DNA of 41,011 bases from Conidiobolus incongruus B7586. Its lineage: Eukaryota; Entomophthoromycota; Entomophthoromycetes; Entomophthorales; Conidiobolaceae. The stretch spans positions 1-41,011 of the forward strand of contig JNEM01010324.1 in assembly GCA_000697335.1 (NCBI GenBank). Direction: 5' to 3'. Both the position numbers and the translations under genes were made by a program. The stretch's first letter is position 1; each line of letters opens with the position of its first letter. The notes below the pieces were generated by a model that was given only the letters and a program-made list of their open reading frames with translations, did no database searches and was not told the DNA's origin. This document shows, in pieces, positions 20,650 to 34,865 of this stretch.

Positions 20650-21951
20650 ATGAATTTAAAATTAATATTTAGTCCTGGTAATTATTAAATCATAATAATA
20701 AACTATACATTCAATATATTCATTTAAAATTTAAGAAATATATTCCAGAATTATCAGTTTGAGTTGTACACTACCTCTACAATGCATTTTACTTGGTACA
20801 ATTGATTATATTAAAGCTAACAGTCAATATATTATCAATATTCAAGTAAGTATATGACATCATTGCCTTTTATTCAAATTAATTTTATATTTGAATAGAA
20901 TTTTATACCTTATTTCGATCATGAAAATAATCTATCAAGTGTGATAAATAACTACTTAAATTTTGATGGTTTTACAGTTGTTGGATGGTGTTTAGTAAAG
21001 AATTGTCTTAATATATATTATAATATATTAACTTATATTTTACGTATAGTTTTTAGAATCCAACGAAAATATCATTAATTTAAATTCGGTTATTTTAAAG
21101 AATTATTTTAAACAATTTCATTATAATATGATCAAAAACTTGTTAATTAAATTGATTGAAGCAAATTCAAGTATTGTTTACTTATATATTGCTATTATAA
21201 TAGGTTATACTAATTATATATTGATATAGATATTGAATTTAATTTAGTTACTGAATTAAAATTAATTTTAGAACCTTTAGTAGGCCTAATTTTTTCTAAA
21301 CAATTCAAAGTATTGAATAATAATGATGACAATCATCATAATTATTTAATGAGTTTCAATGTTTATAACTGTGAATTGGATGAACAAGTATTAAATCAAC
21401 AGTTGGATGAAATTAACGATTCATCCAATGAAGATTTCCCAATTGGACATGTAATCAATTTATACTAGTCCATTTATTATAATTGTTATACTGACTATGA
21501 ATATTAGATCAATTTATGTGAAGCTCAAGTGCAAATCAGTGAATTAAATATTGGTCGTAAATTGTTTGATGAAAATGAGTAAATGAATATACATCAAATC
21601 CACTGATAGTAACTAATGTTTTATAGTCAAATTTCTCCTACTTTGATCAATCAAACGCAACATTTGATAAATTCGATTCCTAACACAATTCAAGAAAAGA
21701 CAAAATTCTTAGAAGAGATATTAGGGTAATACATCTAATATAATATACTAATGCTTGATTAATAACGATAAATTAGCAATTTAATTGATAAACAAATTAA
21801 TACATACTCTAAAAACTGTCAAGAGTATGATAGTCTCGTGAGTTATTTAACCGTTTTAAATCAACCCCAAGAGGACTTGGTGAGTCAGTTGAACTTGCTC
21901 AAAGTGAAAGATTTTTTGAATTTAAATTTAATGTTGGATAAAAAAATTTAA
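20650..21951 (+). CDS. Divergent MPN-domain protein lacking JAMM residues (CSN6/eIF3f/Abraxas-like)
   Basis: Eight exons: 20650-20677, 20736-20845, 20899-20994, 21050-21170, 21230-21450, 21508-21578, 21627-21725 and 21777-21951. All phases match and give 306 residues. The start MNLKLIFSPEIYSRIISLS, then CILLGTIDYI, IQNFIPYF and FTVVGW, follow the order of an MPN fold (a strand-helix opening, the LLG strand, the F..P strand and the [VI][VI]GW strand). The HXHP..S..D metal-binding motif that should follow GW is absent (CLFLESNEN instead), so isopeptidase activity is not expected. A C-terminal helical segment (YDSLVSYLTVLNQPQEDLVSQ) resembles the final helices of CSN6 and eIF3f. Overall size (CSN6 about 330, eIF3f about 350) also fits those scaffolding subunits of the COP9 signalosome or eIF3; an Abraxas-like protein is the alternative. 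The fourth intron carries a TACTAAT branch-point-like motif. Confidence 0.7.
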
Positions 21952-22090
21952 TAAACTTTCTATATTTTGATTATCTATATTTTAATTGATTCAATATTCC
22001 TCATAATTTGAATCCTCATCCCATAATCATTTAGACTATTTATAAATTAATGATTTGTTGACTTTCATATTCATTCAATCACATTTCACC

Positions 22091-23313
22091 ATGTATCACC
22101 AAGACCAGAATTACCAGTACGATCAAAGTAATTTTCACCATCGTAACACAAACCACCAGTCGTACTCCCAGTATAGTGACAACTATCAGCCTGAACCAAG
22201 CCAACAGTATGGTCAATCTAATCCCTACCATCCTCAGCAACAACAATATGCTGATTATAATGCTATGCCATTTAACCCTTTTCAAAACTCTGCTACAGCT
22301 CAATTAGGTGTTCAATTTGGACAAAATGCTATGGATGCAGGTACCAAATATGTTCAACAAAATGTAGCCTAATTATTTTTTTTATATATATTAACCAATT
22401 CATCTTTATTAACCAATTACTATATAGTGGAATAGATATGTTGACATTCCCAAAATTAAACATTATTTCAATGTGAATAACAAGTACGTTTTAAATAAAT
22501 TGGGATTATTGTTATTCCCTTTTAGACATAAGGTAATTCATATTAACAATTCAGGTTAACCAATTATTTAGTTTAACATCTTTGTTTTCAATAGTCTTGG
22601 GCTAGAAAAACAAGACATGGTGACGGTACTCAAGGCGAATCCTATGAACCTCCAAGAGAGGATATCAATGCTCCTGATTTGTATATTCCAGGTAAATTAA
22701 TTTAAATCTATTATCTACTATTTATTAATTATTTATCATATTTTGATAGTAATGGCATTCGTCACTTACATTTTATCTGTTGGTTTTGTTGCTGGTATCA
22801 GTGAAAAGTAAATTTATTAAATATTCATTTCAAATGTTTCAATTTTGACGATTTTTTTGTAGCTTTGAACCGAAAATTTTGGGACTTACAGCTAGTAAAG
22901 CTTTGGGAGTTGTATTACTGGAAGTACTTTTACTCAAGTTGGGGTGCTATCTCTTTTCAGTTACTTCAGATACTCAACTCCTCGATTTGATAAGTTATTG
23001 TGGTTATAAATTTGTTGGAATTATTATTACTATGTTATTCAAAGCTTTCATCCCTCAAACCATGTATTATCTTAACTGGGTCATCTTTAGTTATACTAGC
23101 TTAGCTACAGGATTCTTTTTGGTAAGCTATTATTTATTTTTATTTATTTCAATTTCATTGATTCATTCATCTTAATAGTTGAGATCTTTACGCTACATTG
23201 TTCTACCTGATTTAAGCATGACTGCCTCCAATCCTTTCAGAAAGAGAAGAGTCAATATGTTATTTGGTATTGCAGCATTACAATTAGTGTCTTGTTATCT
23301 ACTCTGGGTCTAA
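22091..23313 (+). CDS. YIF1: YIF1 family ER-Golgi transport membrane protein
   Basis: Six exons: 22091-22363, 22428-22532, 22595-22691, 22750-22807, 22863-23121 and 23179-23313, giving 308 residues (yeast Yif1 is 314). Residues 1-60 are rich in Gln, Tyr, Asn and His, the usual disordered cytosolic tail. They are followed by the MPFNPFQNSATAQLGVQFG segment, RYVDIPKLKHYFNVNNKYV and LLLFPFRHKSWAR, all diagnostic of YIF1. Several C-terminal membrane segments follow (LYIPVMAFVTYILSVGFVAG onward), ending NMLFGIAALQLVSCYLLWV. The known role is to act with YIP1 and Rab GTPases in budding and fusion of COPII vesicles at the ER-Golgi interface. An in-frame ATG 36 bases upstream exists, but MYHQDQ matches the family start better. 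The gene begins 139 bases after the MPN gene on the same strand. Confidence 0.93.
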
Positions 23314-23489
23314 TCTTAATATCTAATAAACAGTCATATACTTTGATAATTGAATAAAGAATTAATCATATTACTTTGATATTAATTTTATATTATTTTA
23401 TATTATTTTTACTAGTTTAATTATGAAAAAAGCAAGACTAAATTTCATTTAATTGAATCTAAAATAATATAATACTCTAATTTTTTCGA

Positions 23490-25540
23490 TTAACCAACTT
23501 TGGTGATTTTTCCTATACACTTATTATTTCCTTCTCTGATCACAAGAGGAGATCCAAGCTTTAAGAATTCAGGACGTCGACAGAATCTGAATTTCACAAG
23601 ACCTCGTTCTCCTGTTCTTAGTCCTGTTTTGCTTGAAAGCCTCTGAGACTCGGATGAGGAGGAGTGGGAATCCTCATCTCTGCATTTCTTGATGTTAACA
23701 ATCTTTGCAGATTGGCAAATTGAACCACAGTGTACCATAGTCTCAAAGAGGGTCTTAAGAACAGAGGCATGGTACAGAACGGTGACATCAGCTTCGAATT
23801 CATAATATACTGAAGGTGGGGTTAAACATCCCAAAAGGACCATACCAGATCTGATAGATAATTGATTATCAATAGATGGATCAGCTTCCCCTAATGGAAT
23901 CGAGTGATATTCAATGGCCAAAGTTGCAGATTGACCAGGTCGTACCATCTGTGTTGCAATTCTGTGGCGATAAATTGACTTGATTTTTACTGAAACAAAC
24001 TCTCCATTTTGGTTGGGTCCTAGGTGGTATAGAGTATTGGGATCAAACTTGATCATTCCATTGAGCAAAGTGCCACCTATTACCGTACCAACTAAAGGTA
24101 CTGAGAACACTTCTTCAACGTGGAATTCAGCGTGCTCTCTATCTGTATGACTTTCGTGAGTAGGGGAAGCTGGAAGCTTGCTTAATAACCGAATGAAGAG
24201 GTCAAAATTTTCTCCAGTTACTGAAGAAATTAGCAAAATTGGAAGATAAGCACTAAAAACTGGATTAATGATAAAATTCAAGCAATATCAATTCAATAGT
24301 TACCTTGGGTCAGTTAAATAAGTTTCAATTGAATCATTATCAGAGATTACTACAGGGGTTAAGCTATTTCCCACAGATTGTAAGAGCTGAATGAGTTTAG
24401 TGAAGACCTTGTTTAAGCGTTGTGGGTTATCTTGAATCAGGTCAACCTTATTCAGAACAATCATAATTGGGATCTTCAACATAGTTGCAAGGCCTAAATG
24501 TTCTTTAGTCATTTGAGGAATAGTGTCTGTTTCTGCTGATATGACTAAAATTGCATAATCAGGAGATTTACCAGTGAGCCCCCTGATAGTTGTTTTCATA
24601 TACTTTGGATGGCCACAGGTATCAAGGAAACTGATAATTTTATCTGATGACGAGCATATCTGTTCCCATGAAATCGCCAAGTTAGGAGAGGATTGATTAA
24701 AGTTAACAATCGTTCCATCAGACTGAAACCCGATAATCTCATGAGAAATTGAAGAGGTTCTTCCTGTTTCAATTTCATGCCTGTGCCGAAGTAAGTTTAA
24801 ACCTAATCATTAATAATAAGTTATTTATCCAAATAGAATTTATATTTTAAACTTACGACTTTTTCCTCTTCCATTATCTTGAATTCCATGCGTTAAGCAA
24901 CCTGAAAATTCATATTAATAATATAATCAAAGGTGGAATTTAGCATTGTTTACCTAAGATGGTGGATTTTCCCGAACCATGACTACCGATCAAAACTATC
25001 CGTATGTCAGAAAACCAGGATTTACCATCAAACAGCCTTCGCCTAACTAGAGCTTCAACAGCTTTACGATTCGTATCAGGAACAATTAGTTCATTAACAA
25101 TTGTCAAATCGGCGTCTAAACTGGTCGCCATAGTGTTCAGGGTTGCAAGTGAACCCTTAAGTTCCTCAGAATCAAGTCCTATAAATAGTTTAGATATACT
25201 CCATATTCATTTAATTAATATTTTATACCAATAATAACACCATTATCTGCAACACCGAGTTCGTAATAGGCTTGTCCATCTCCTTCGGAGAGTCTTAAAT
25301 TTGAATTAGCTTTTGAAAAACATAAATTTTGAATTAAAAATACCTCCATTTCAATTGAGTTGTTAAATGTTCTAAACGTTCTGGTGAAACATCATATAAT
25401 TTTCTCTACAATGAGAATTAAATAAAGAAGCACGTCAAAGCATAGAATCAAATTACTTTATATTCAACATTTCCTTCAACATCAACCTCCGGAGGTAATT
25501 TAGTGGCTTTGGATTTCCAAAGTTTGTCGAGATTACTCAT
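23490..25540 (-). CDS. GTPBP1/GTPBP2-type translational GTPase
   Basis: Seven exons on the minus strand: 25540-25457, 25405-25344, 25293-25229, 25178-24954, 24901-24857, 24802-24304 and 24252-23490, giving 580 residues. The N-terminal block (LPPEVDVEGNVEYK, TTQLKWRLSEGDGQAYYELG) is specific to the GTPBP1/2 family. G1 is GSHGSGKST (135-143), followed by THGIQDNGRGKSR and RHRHEIETGRTSS (166-178). G3 is DTCGH (221-225) and G4 is NKVD (278-281). Then come ISSVTGENFD, the VPLVGTVIGGTL domain II and the LRTGERGLVKFRF domain III. Known members resemble eEF1A and act in ribosome rescue and mRNA surveillance. The family usually has DLAGH in G3 and NVD[AS]GKS in G1, so both loops are slightly divergent but keep the essential residues. 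It converges on YIF1 with 176 bases between stop codons. Confidence 0.92.
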
Positions 25541-27904
25541 TAATGATGAGTTTATTGAAAGATAATAAAATCGATCGGCTAAATAGTATATAGTATAAAA
25601 TAAAAAAGCAGTCTAGTAATAAAAGAATTTAAAAATACATTAATATTGACAATTATAAGCGATTATTATTGTCAATAATCTTTATAAATGTATTAGATTA
25701 GCATTAAAAATATTTTACATTTTTTGAGTTTGATCTTCCATTTATAATCCAAATTTTCAAATGACTTGAGGCATCATTTGATTTGGCACCTTTAATTAAA
25801 ACCAAATCACGTTCATTGACTGATTGGAATTGGATGATTAGGCGATTCCCTTATACAGTAACTATGACTTGATCTAGATTCCTGTAAAATCTGCACATAA
25901 AATAACTCCATTATCAACTCATGTATAATCTTTTAGTTCATCAATGAGACTATTATTTACGTATTAAAAGAATAGCCGTCACCTATTTTCCTAAAATATC
26001 TTTGTGAAATCATTTAAAAATCTAAAAAAATACCCTGAAATTTTATATTTTGTTTTATATTTTCAAATCCCTTCAAATTTTACTTAATTGTTAATGTTTT
26101 CATCAATATTACCTAAAAAGTCAATCACATTATTATTTATTTTTATATTTTTTTATAAATCATATAGATATATGAACTTAAAAGATGATAATTTACATAT
26201 AACTGTTTAGTTGATATTTTCAATAGAAATTATTATTTGTTTATTATTTTTATTTTTACGTCATCATTATATTTTACAAAATATTATTAGACTAGCGTAA
26301 AATAGGAAGTTAAATTACAGGGTTGATGATAAAGATTGTTTATTTCAATTACAATTACAATAACTATATTTGTCTGTTACAATTTAATCATCATTTATGA
26401 AATCATACCTTACTTTATAGAGCAAAATTTTTCATCAACGTAAAATATATTTAAGCCAGCTGGATTATATCTAAATTATAATAATATTAATTTTTAACAA
26501 TTATGATTTAATAAATTTTCTATTATTAAATGTATCATTGAACAAATAATTATTTTATATTCATATTGTTCTCATTCTAATTGAAATTATAGTTATATAT
26601 TATTAGCATTATATGATTTTAACCAATACTATTTGATCAATTAATTCTCAAATTATTTCCCCACCAATATATAAACTCCTTATAACTGAATTCAAAAATC
26701 GATTTATTTTGTCAATTTACAGTTACCAACAGAAATTTGTGACCGAGTTTTCAAATATATATAATATATGATCTTATATTAATATCAAAATTTAAAAAAT
26801 TTCACAAAAATTGTCATTATTAATATATTGAAAATATTTTGCAATTTTATCTATTTAAATTCTTGTAAAATGATTGCAATTAAAAAAATAATTGCATCAA
26901 TAAATTTAACAATTTTATACAATTACATTGATTAAAAATATAGATAATGCTTGGATATTTATTTTCCATATTTTATAAACTATAATTAATAACTAATATT
27001 TACAAAAATATCAAATGATTATATTATTAATTGTTTCATAATTTTATATAAAGATATCAATCTTGTGATACATTTAATGATTTCTATAACTTGAAACAAA
27101 ATAATATAAACAAAGTGAAATATAGAATTATCTATTATAATAGATGTGAATATTTAAATTAAAAATATCAATATATTTCAATAATATATTAAAAATATAT
27201 TATCTTTTGTTGTTTTATTTAATAGTAATCCTAATAATTGCTTTTTCGAATTATTAAAAGGCAACATTAAATCATTTTTTCAATAGTACTTATAGAATAA
27301 CCTTCAATAATATTAATCGAAATGAATCAAAATTAATATATTTTTGAATATTTAACATCATTTAGTTATACCATAGAAATATAATAATTACAAAATACTA
27401 TTCAATAACATCACTTTTTCAGTTATATTAAATCTCATTTATTTACATTATATTGTAATTTTTTATACGTGAATCATGTAATTATAATAAAAATTAAACA
27501 AAGAATTAAATACTTACAATATATTTATCATTTAGATTTTTATAAAATACAGGTAATATCAAACAGCTATATATCAGAAATTGCTTTTCAAATTGAAATA
27601 TAGATTAGAGCTTCTTTTGAAATTTGATCTTTTATTCTAAGATTTAAATTTATGATCATTATTATAAATGAACAACTTATAAGAGGGTGTTTATTTAAAG
27701 GAAAATTTTAAAATTAATATCACTATGATATTTAAATCGTCACCCTCAACATAATTGTATAATTAAGATTTTTAATTTATGTCTATTTCAATAATTAAGT
27801 AGTGATTTGTTTTGATGATATATATTAATAAAATAAATATTAATATAAATAATAAAAATATAATTTTAAATCTAATAACTTTATATTTAAGTTTATCAAA
27901 TAAA
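25541..27904. other. AT-rich desert with one coding-like remnant
   Basis: About 2.4 kb between the GTPBP1/2-type gene's start and the mS23 gene's end. Apart from the minus-strand remnant at 25704-25895, no frame, RNA gene or repeat could be supported. The first 100-150 bases should carry the GTPase gene promoter. Confidence 0.5.
25704..25895 (-). pseudogene. Unidentified coding remnant, broken by one in-frame stop
   Basis: On the minus strand a 63-codon stretch reads like real protein: FYRNLDQVIVTV, a TAA at 25851-25853, then GNRLIIQFQSVNERDLVLI and KGAKSNDASSHLKIWIINGR, ending at a stop (25704-25706). Codon use and amphipathic pattern are coding-like, while all flanking sequence is AT-rich non-coding DNA with no possible upstream exon that I could find. 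It therefore looks like the last surviving exon of a dead gene, not a live terminal exon. I do not recognise the family. Confidence 0.4.
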
Positions 27905-28765
27905 TTAGTCTGATTCGATAATATCATCAGATTCTCTGAAAGATTTTTCAGTAGGAGCTTCACCGGCCTTACGACTAAAATAAAAAATAGTCAATTAACG
28001 ATTATAAATTTAATAATAATCAAATCTACTTACAGTTCATCTTTTTGTTTAACCAAAATTTTACTCTTTTGTAAGATCTTCTCTTCTAATTCATTACGCT
28101 TTTCAACGGCAGTAGGTTCTAATTTAGCACCAAAATATAATGCTTGATCCTTAGCTCTTTCACTCTGTACTTCGTCATAGATACGATGTTGAACTAGAAT
28201 CTTTGTAGCTTGAGCGTAAGCTTCATCTTCGGTCTTGCCTTCGGCCATAAGGTGTAATTGATATTTGATCACACTATCATAATTAATATTAATAAAATGT
28301 TAAAATTCAAATATTCGTATTGATAAATTACTCTTGAGCAGTGACCCTCCTTGAAGCATCACCATTGATCATAGCCTTCCAACCATCATCAATGGTGGGT
28401 CTTTCGACCAAAGAGATAGGACGATGTAATTCAAATGGATGATCTTTGAAGAAACGTTGTCTCAAAGCATCTTCAGGGTAAACTAATTGAGGGGGAACTG
28501 GAGGAACAAATTTAGTCTTTTTAGAAGCACCCTTGCCTTTAACATTAGCGGGAGTAGTAGTTGAAGAGAGAATTACTTGTTTGGTATTAGTTATGGAAGC
28601 ATCTTGTGGATCGGGTAAAATCGATGAAGGACCACGATAAAAACTAGTATTATTGGGATATTTCAAAGTAGCTCTATACCAAGCAGGAATTCTTGGTAAA
28701 ATGTTAGCTTTCATAAGTTCGGTAACATTTTTAGATACTTTTCTGGGATTATTTTTGAATGTCAT
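27905..28765 (-). CDS. RSM25: Mitochondrial small-subunit ribosomal protein mS23 (Rsm25)
   Basis: Three exons on the minus strand, 28765-28332, 28273-28034 and 27974-27905, give 247 residues (yeast Rsm25 is 264). The N-terminal NVTELMKANILPRIPAWYRA matches the family's TPAWY segment. The central LVYPEDALRQRFFKDHPFEL followed by HRPISLVE closely parallels [26 protein letters not shown] of yeast Rsm25. The C-terminal half is a long charged helix with the Asp-Val-Ile-Lys-Tyr junction formed across intron 1. It is a structural protein of the mitochondrial 37S ribosomal subunit; import signals are not obvious beyond the basic N-terminus (TFKNNPRKVSKN). Two introns of 58-59 bases have standard ends. 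The gene lies between two deserts and is transcribed away from 28.8 kb. Confidence 0.9.
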
Positions 28766-29202
28766 TTTATACTATTTTAATTTGATATAGTTTTGATTAA
28801 AATATTTATTATTTTTCTTTTAATTCATTACTTTGGTAAATAATTTAATAAATTGGCTAAATTGGTAATTTAAAATTTCAATCTAATTTTATCAAATTAA
28901 AATTATGGGATATAAAAATAGTAAATTTGTATTCAAAACAAATATGCATTATTTTGCTTATTCATTAAAATAAATGTAATTTTATTCACAATAATTTTTT
29001 GAGAAATTTATTGGAATATCTAAATTATATCTCCTTTGGTTGATTTAAAATTATATATAATATATTATCAGTTTAATCGAAAAAAATTCATTAGAGTATA
29101 TGATTATCACTGGTAGTTTAAATTAACATCGAAATGATATTATAATTAGATTTGGTTTATGTATATAAGCTCGAAAATTGAATTAGAGAGTAAACATGAA
29201 TA
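28766..29202. other. Intergenic DNA
   Basis: AT-rich stretch that should contain the mS23 promoter and the 3' flank of the RCM1 pseudogene. No frame or element is recognised. Confidence 0.5.
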
Positions 29203-30955
<1,753 letters not shown>

Positions 30956-33900
30956 GTGAGACCTTTAATAGTTCACTTTTTATTCTCTGTTTTTCCTAAA
31001 ATTTTACTAGCACCTCTATAAAAGTTCATTTTTTATTTGAATTTTGAGCTTTAAAATTTATATCAATTTCAAATTTCAAACTAAAATTTATAATCATGTA
31101 TTTAACTTCAAAGATTATGGGATCTAAATTTCATAAACTTGAATTAATTTTGAATCAAAATATTTTTTTAATTCTTACCATTTTTTTACCTGTGAGTATA
31201 AATTTAAACAGTACTATATAAGATTATGAAGTAATTAATTGAAATATGATTTTTTCACTCATTCGAAATATATTCATCTTATATTAAAAATTTAAATTAT
31301 TTTTTAAATTTCATCTTGTTAAAATTTTTTCATTTAAATATCACATATATTATAAATTTTTTGAATAATATTGAAAAAAAATGATATTTTAAGTTATAGG
31401 CTGAATCTGAATCAAAATTTAAGATTTTAAGGTTTTTAAATGTAAATATATAAATATAGGGTGATTGAGTATGTTTAAATTATACAAAATAAGATTGTAT
31501 CATTGATATTAATTAATATAAAGTTTATGATAAAATATTAAAAGTTCTTATTTGATTTTAAATTTTTTTTTGAAATAGTAATATATATGATCAATAGAAA
31601 ATTCAGTTTTGATAAGTTTCAATAATATTTTTTAAATAATCAATCTTCAGAATAAATAATTAAAACATTTTAACTTCAATTTTAGTTGATAATTTATTTC
31701 TTAATATTATTTTAAAATAAAAGATATCTTTTATATAGTTTCAAGTAAGTTACTGTGATTGTAATATGGATTACACTCATTAAATAATTTGAAACATTTT
31801 CGCATTTTAAATTATCATTGATAATATAATTAATTAATATTTTATACATATAGTGTAGTGTTTAAATTACTTCAAATTACCACAAATAATAAACCAATTT
31901 TATAATATAAAAGAATCTATACTTGATAACTATAAGATTTACAAAATTTTAAAATATTTTTGAAAATTAATACTTTTTAATATAAAATATAGCCATTTAA
32001 AATAATTCAAATACTTTACTTAATTTATTAGTATTTTATTAGTGTTATTTATTTTCAAGTTTGTACTTTTTTCTTTAAAATAATTTAAATTATAATCTTG
32101 AAAAATTAAAAATTTATTAATTTCAAACTCTAATATTAAAAAGATTTTAATCATGGTTTAACCAGAAAATATGTTGATAATAAATTATTATTCATAATGA
32201 ATATAAATATTATTTTATATCTATATCATAGTTTCTTAAAATATTTCAATAATCTATGATTAAATCAAAACATTTATAACTCTGATAATAAAAATGTCTA
32301 ATAATTTATTATTCAATCCAATATTACTTTATGTCATTTGAAATCCAATAATACATTCAATAAAGCCAAAATTATAATAATAAAATATTATTTCATAATT
32401 GAACTATAAATTCAAATCAGTTGGGAGTATATATATATCTTGTCCAACTAAACCCAATATTTAATAGAATATATTAATAAGCTTAATTAACTAAAATATA
32501 CCTCAATTCATATATGAAATTAAATTTATTTTAGATTTTATTATATATAATACTTTATTAAAATTTATTATTCATGAATTATTTACCAAAAAATCAAAAT
32601 ATTATATAATGACCATTTATTTATAATACAAAATATTATAGATATAAAGAAAACCTGAAAATTAAAGAACTAAAATTTATATTCTTAATAAAATAATATA
32701 TATATATTGGATGATATTAGATGATTATTTGGATCATATTTTAATCTTTGACCTATTGTGTCATCATTATGTAAATATATATTATCAATATAGTCATTCC
32801 AATTTTTAATCAATTTTTTAGTCAAAAAACTCAATAAAAATTCTTGGACATTTTAGAAGCATAAATTAGTGTTAATAAATTAATTAATATACATTAATGA
32901 AGCATAATTATACAAAAGTAGTAATTGAGGCTAGTTTATAAAATATAATTTTAAGGAAAAATTAGCACATGGAAATGCATATCAATCCATGGTTTCTAGA
33001 AAGATTCTTTTAATATTTTTATCAGGTGTTGTGTAATATTCCTAGGTTCAATGCTCAATAATTTCCTATCATTTCATAAGGTTTTATTTTTGAGAATTAA
33101 TTGGTTTAACTCTAATACATTGGGCAATATTCCAGTCGAATTGGAAAAATAACCTTTAACATTCAAATATCAATCCGAGTAAAACAGCTTTATTCGCAAT
33201 ATCCTAAATAGTAATATTAATATTTGAACATTTAATCTACAAAGAAACATCAACCATCAATCATATTCAAGATTATCATTTTATAACACAAAAATGCAAT
33301 TAAAAATAAATTTTTTAGCAAATCAACATAAGACGAACTGCATGCAGAAATAGATTTTTACAAACTGGATTAATTCAAATTTCTTGATAAATTACAAGTG
33401 AAATTTTATATGCAAGATAATTGTTAATCAAAATATAATAACATAACAAACTTTCTTGAACTAATTCCAATAATTTTGATCGTCTCCAATTTAGTTCATA
33501 TTCAACTATACAAAATAAAGTTTATTAAAATTTAATAATGTTAAAATATATGGAAACAGAAGAATTTATATGAATAAACTACTTTGCTTTAAGTAAAAAG
33601 TGAATCGGTAGAATTATTTATTCGAATATTTGAATATTAAATGGGCCAATTAAAGTACCAGTTTAGTCAATGAGATTTTAATCAATAATCTATTACTTTC
33701 AAATTTACTCTTCTCATTTCTTAAAATCAACAACAAATATGTGAACAATTATAGTTCAAGTGTTACATTTAATTTATGCAATTATTTGGTAAAATAGAAC
33801 TGTTAAATTCATTATATTCCTCATTTCTTCAACATCTGTTATTAGAATAAAATTTCATTGGATTAATAATCGATTTGGAATATTTTTTAAAATTAAACAA

Positions 33901-34865
33901 TTCGGCTAATCCTTAGTAATTGAATTGCCTAAACTTTGAAATATGATTATCATTTGATTAGAATAAAATTAATCAAGGTAACACAAATTTATCAAAAATG
34001 ATTTAATCAATTTGAATCAAATATTTATCACGGAATTAGTTATCAAGTTAAAGTGCTTCATTCTTAAATAAGGGGTTTTTCCATTATAAATAATTAATAA
34101 CCTTTATTACACCAATTATTATTAAACTTCTGTAAATAAAAAAATATATTCCCAGAATATATATAATTATCACCAATGGGATTTTAACATTCTTATTTTA
34201 GAGCATAATCAATTTATATATCAATGACATTTTATGCATATAAATCGCTAGTAATGCATTAAATATTTGTAAATTTTTTGAATTTTAAACTTAATTAAAT
34301 TTTTCTTTTTTTTAATTAATATAATTGAAAATATGAAAAAATTTATGAATAATAATTTTTGTAAAATATCAAAATATTCTATTTAGAATAAATCAAGTTG
34401 CAAAAAGATATTAGTTATATGAAACATTTTGATATATTAGGTAAAAAAAATACATTTTATCAGAATAACTCGATTCATAGGAGTCATTCAAAAAAAAACT
34501 TATAATAACTTTAACAAAAATGAGGTTTTGTAATTAAATAACAAGAGTCTATATCTAATATATATTTTGAATTTTAGACTAAAATTCATAATCATTATTT
34601 TTTTTCATACATAATTGAATCAACTTTTGATATTTGCAAAGCTAACCAAGAATTGCATAATTTAATATTATTCATCAGTTTTGACAGATCTTAAAAATTA
34701 TTTAATAAAAATATAACACTCCAGTTTTAAATATTATATTATCAAATAATAAATTGCCAATATAAATTGACTTGTTAATTCATATCCTGAGAATTTTAAA
34801 ATATTTATGGTAATTTAGGATAAATAATTTAGTGAGCTTTGCAATTATTTAAACTAATGACGAAA
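30956..34865. other. Longest AT-rich desert of the window
   Basis: Almost 4 kb with no gene I can support. Between about 32940 and 33250, and 33560 and 34080, base composition is slightly less AT-rich, with short hydrophobic readable pieces that are too broken to name. No RNA gene, CRISPR-like repeat or transposon end was seen. Confidence 0.45.

Noticed and set aside
27772-27963. Minus-strand frame of 63 codons after the mS23 gene
   Set aside because: It is the out-of-frame shadow of mS23 exon 3 plus AT-rich flank; its hydrophobic content comes from poly-A/T sequence.
32940-33250. Possible membrane-protein relic
   Set aside because: Short hydrophobic pieces can be read, but they are broken too often and match no family in order, so it was not listed as a pseudogene.
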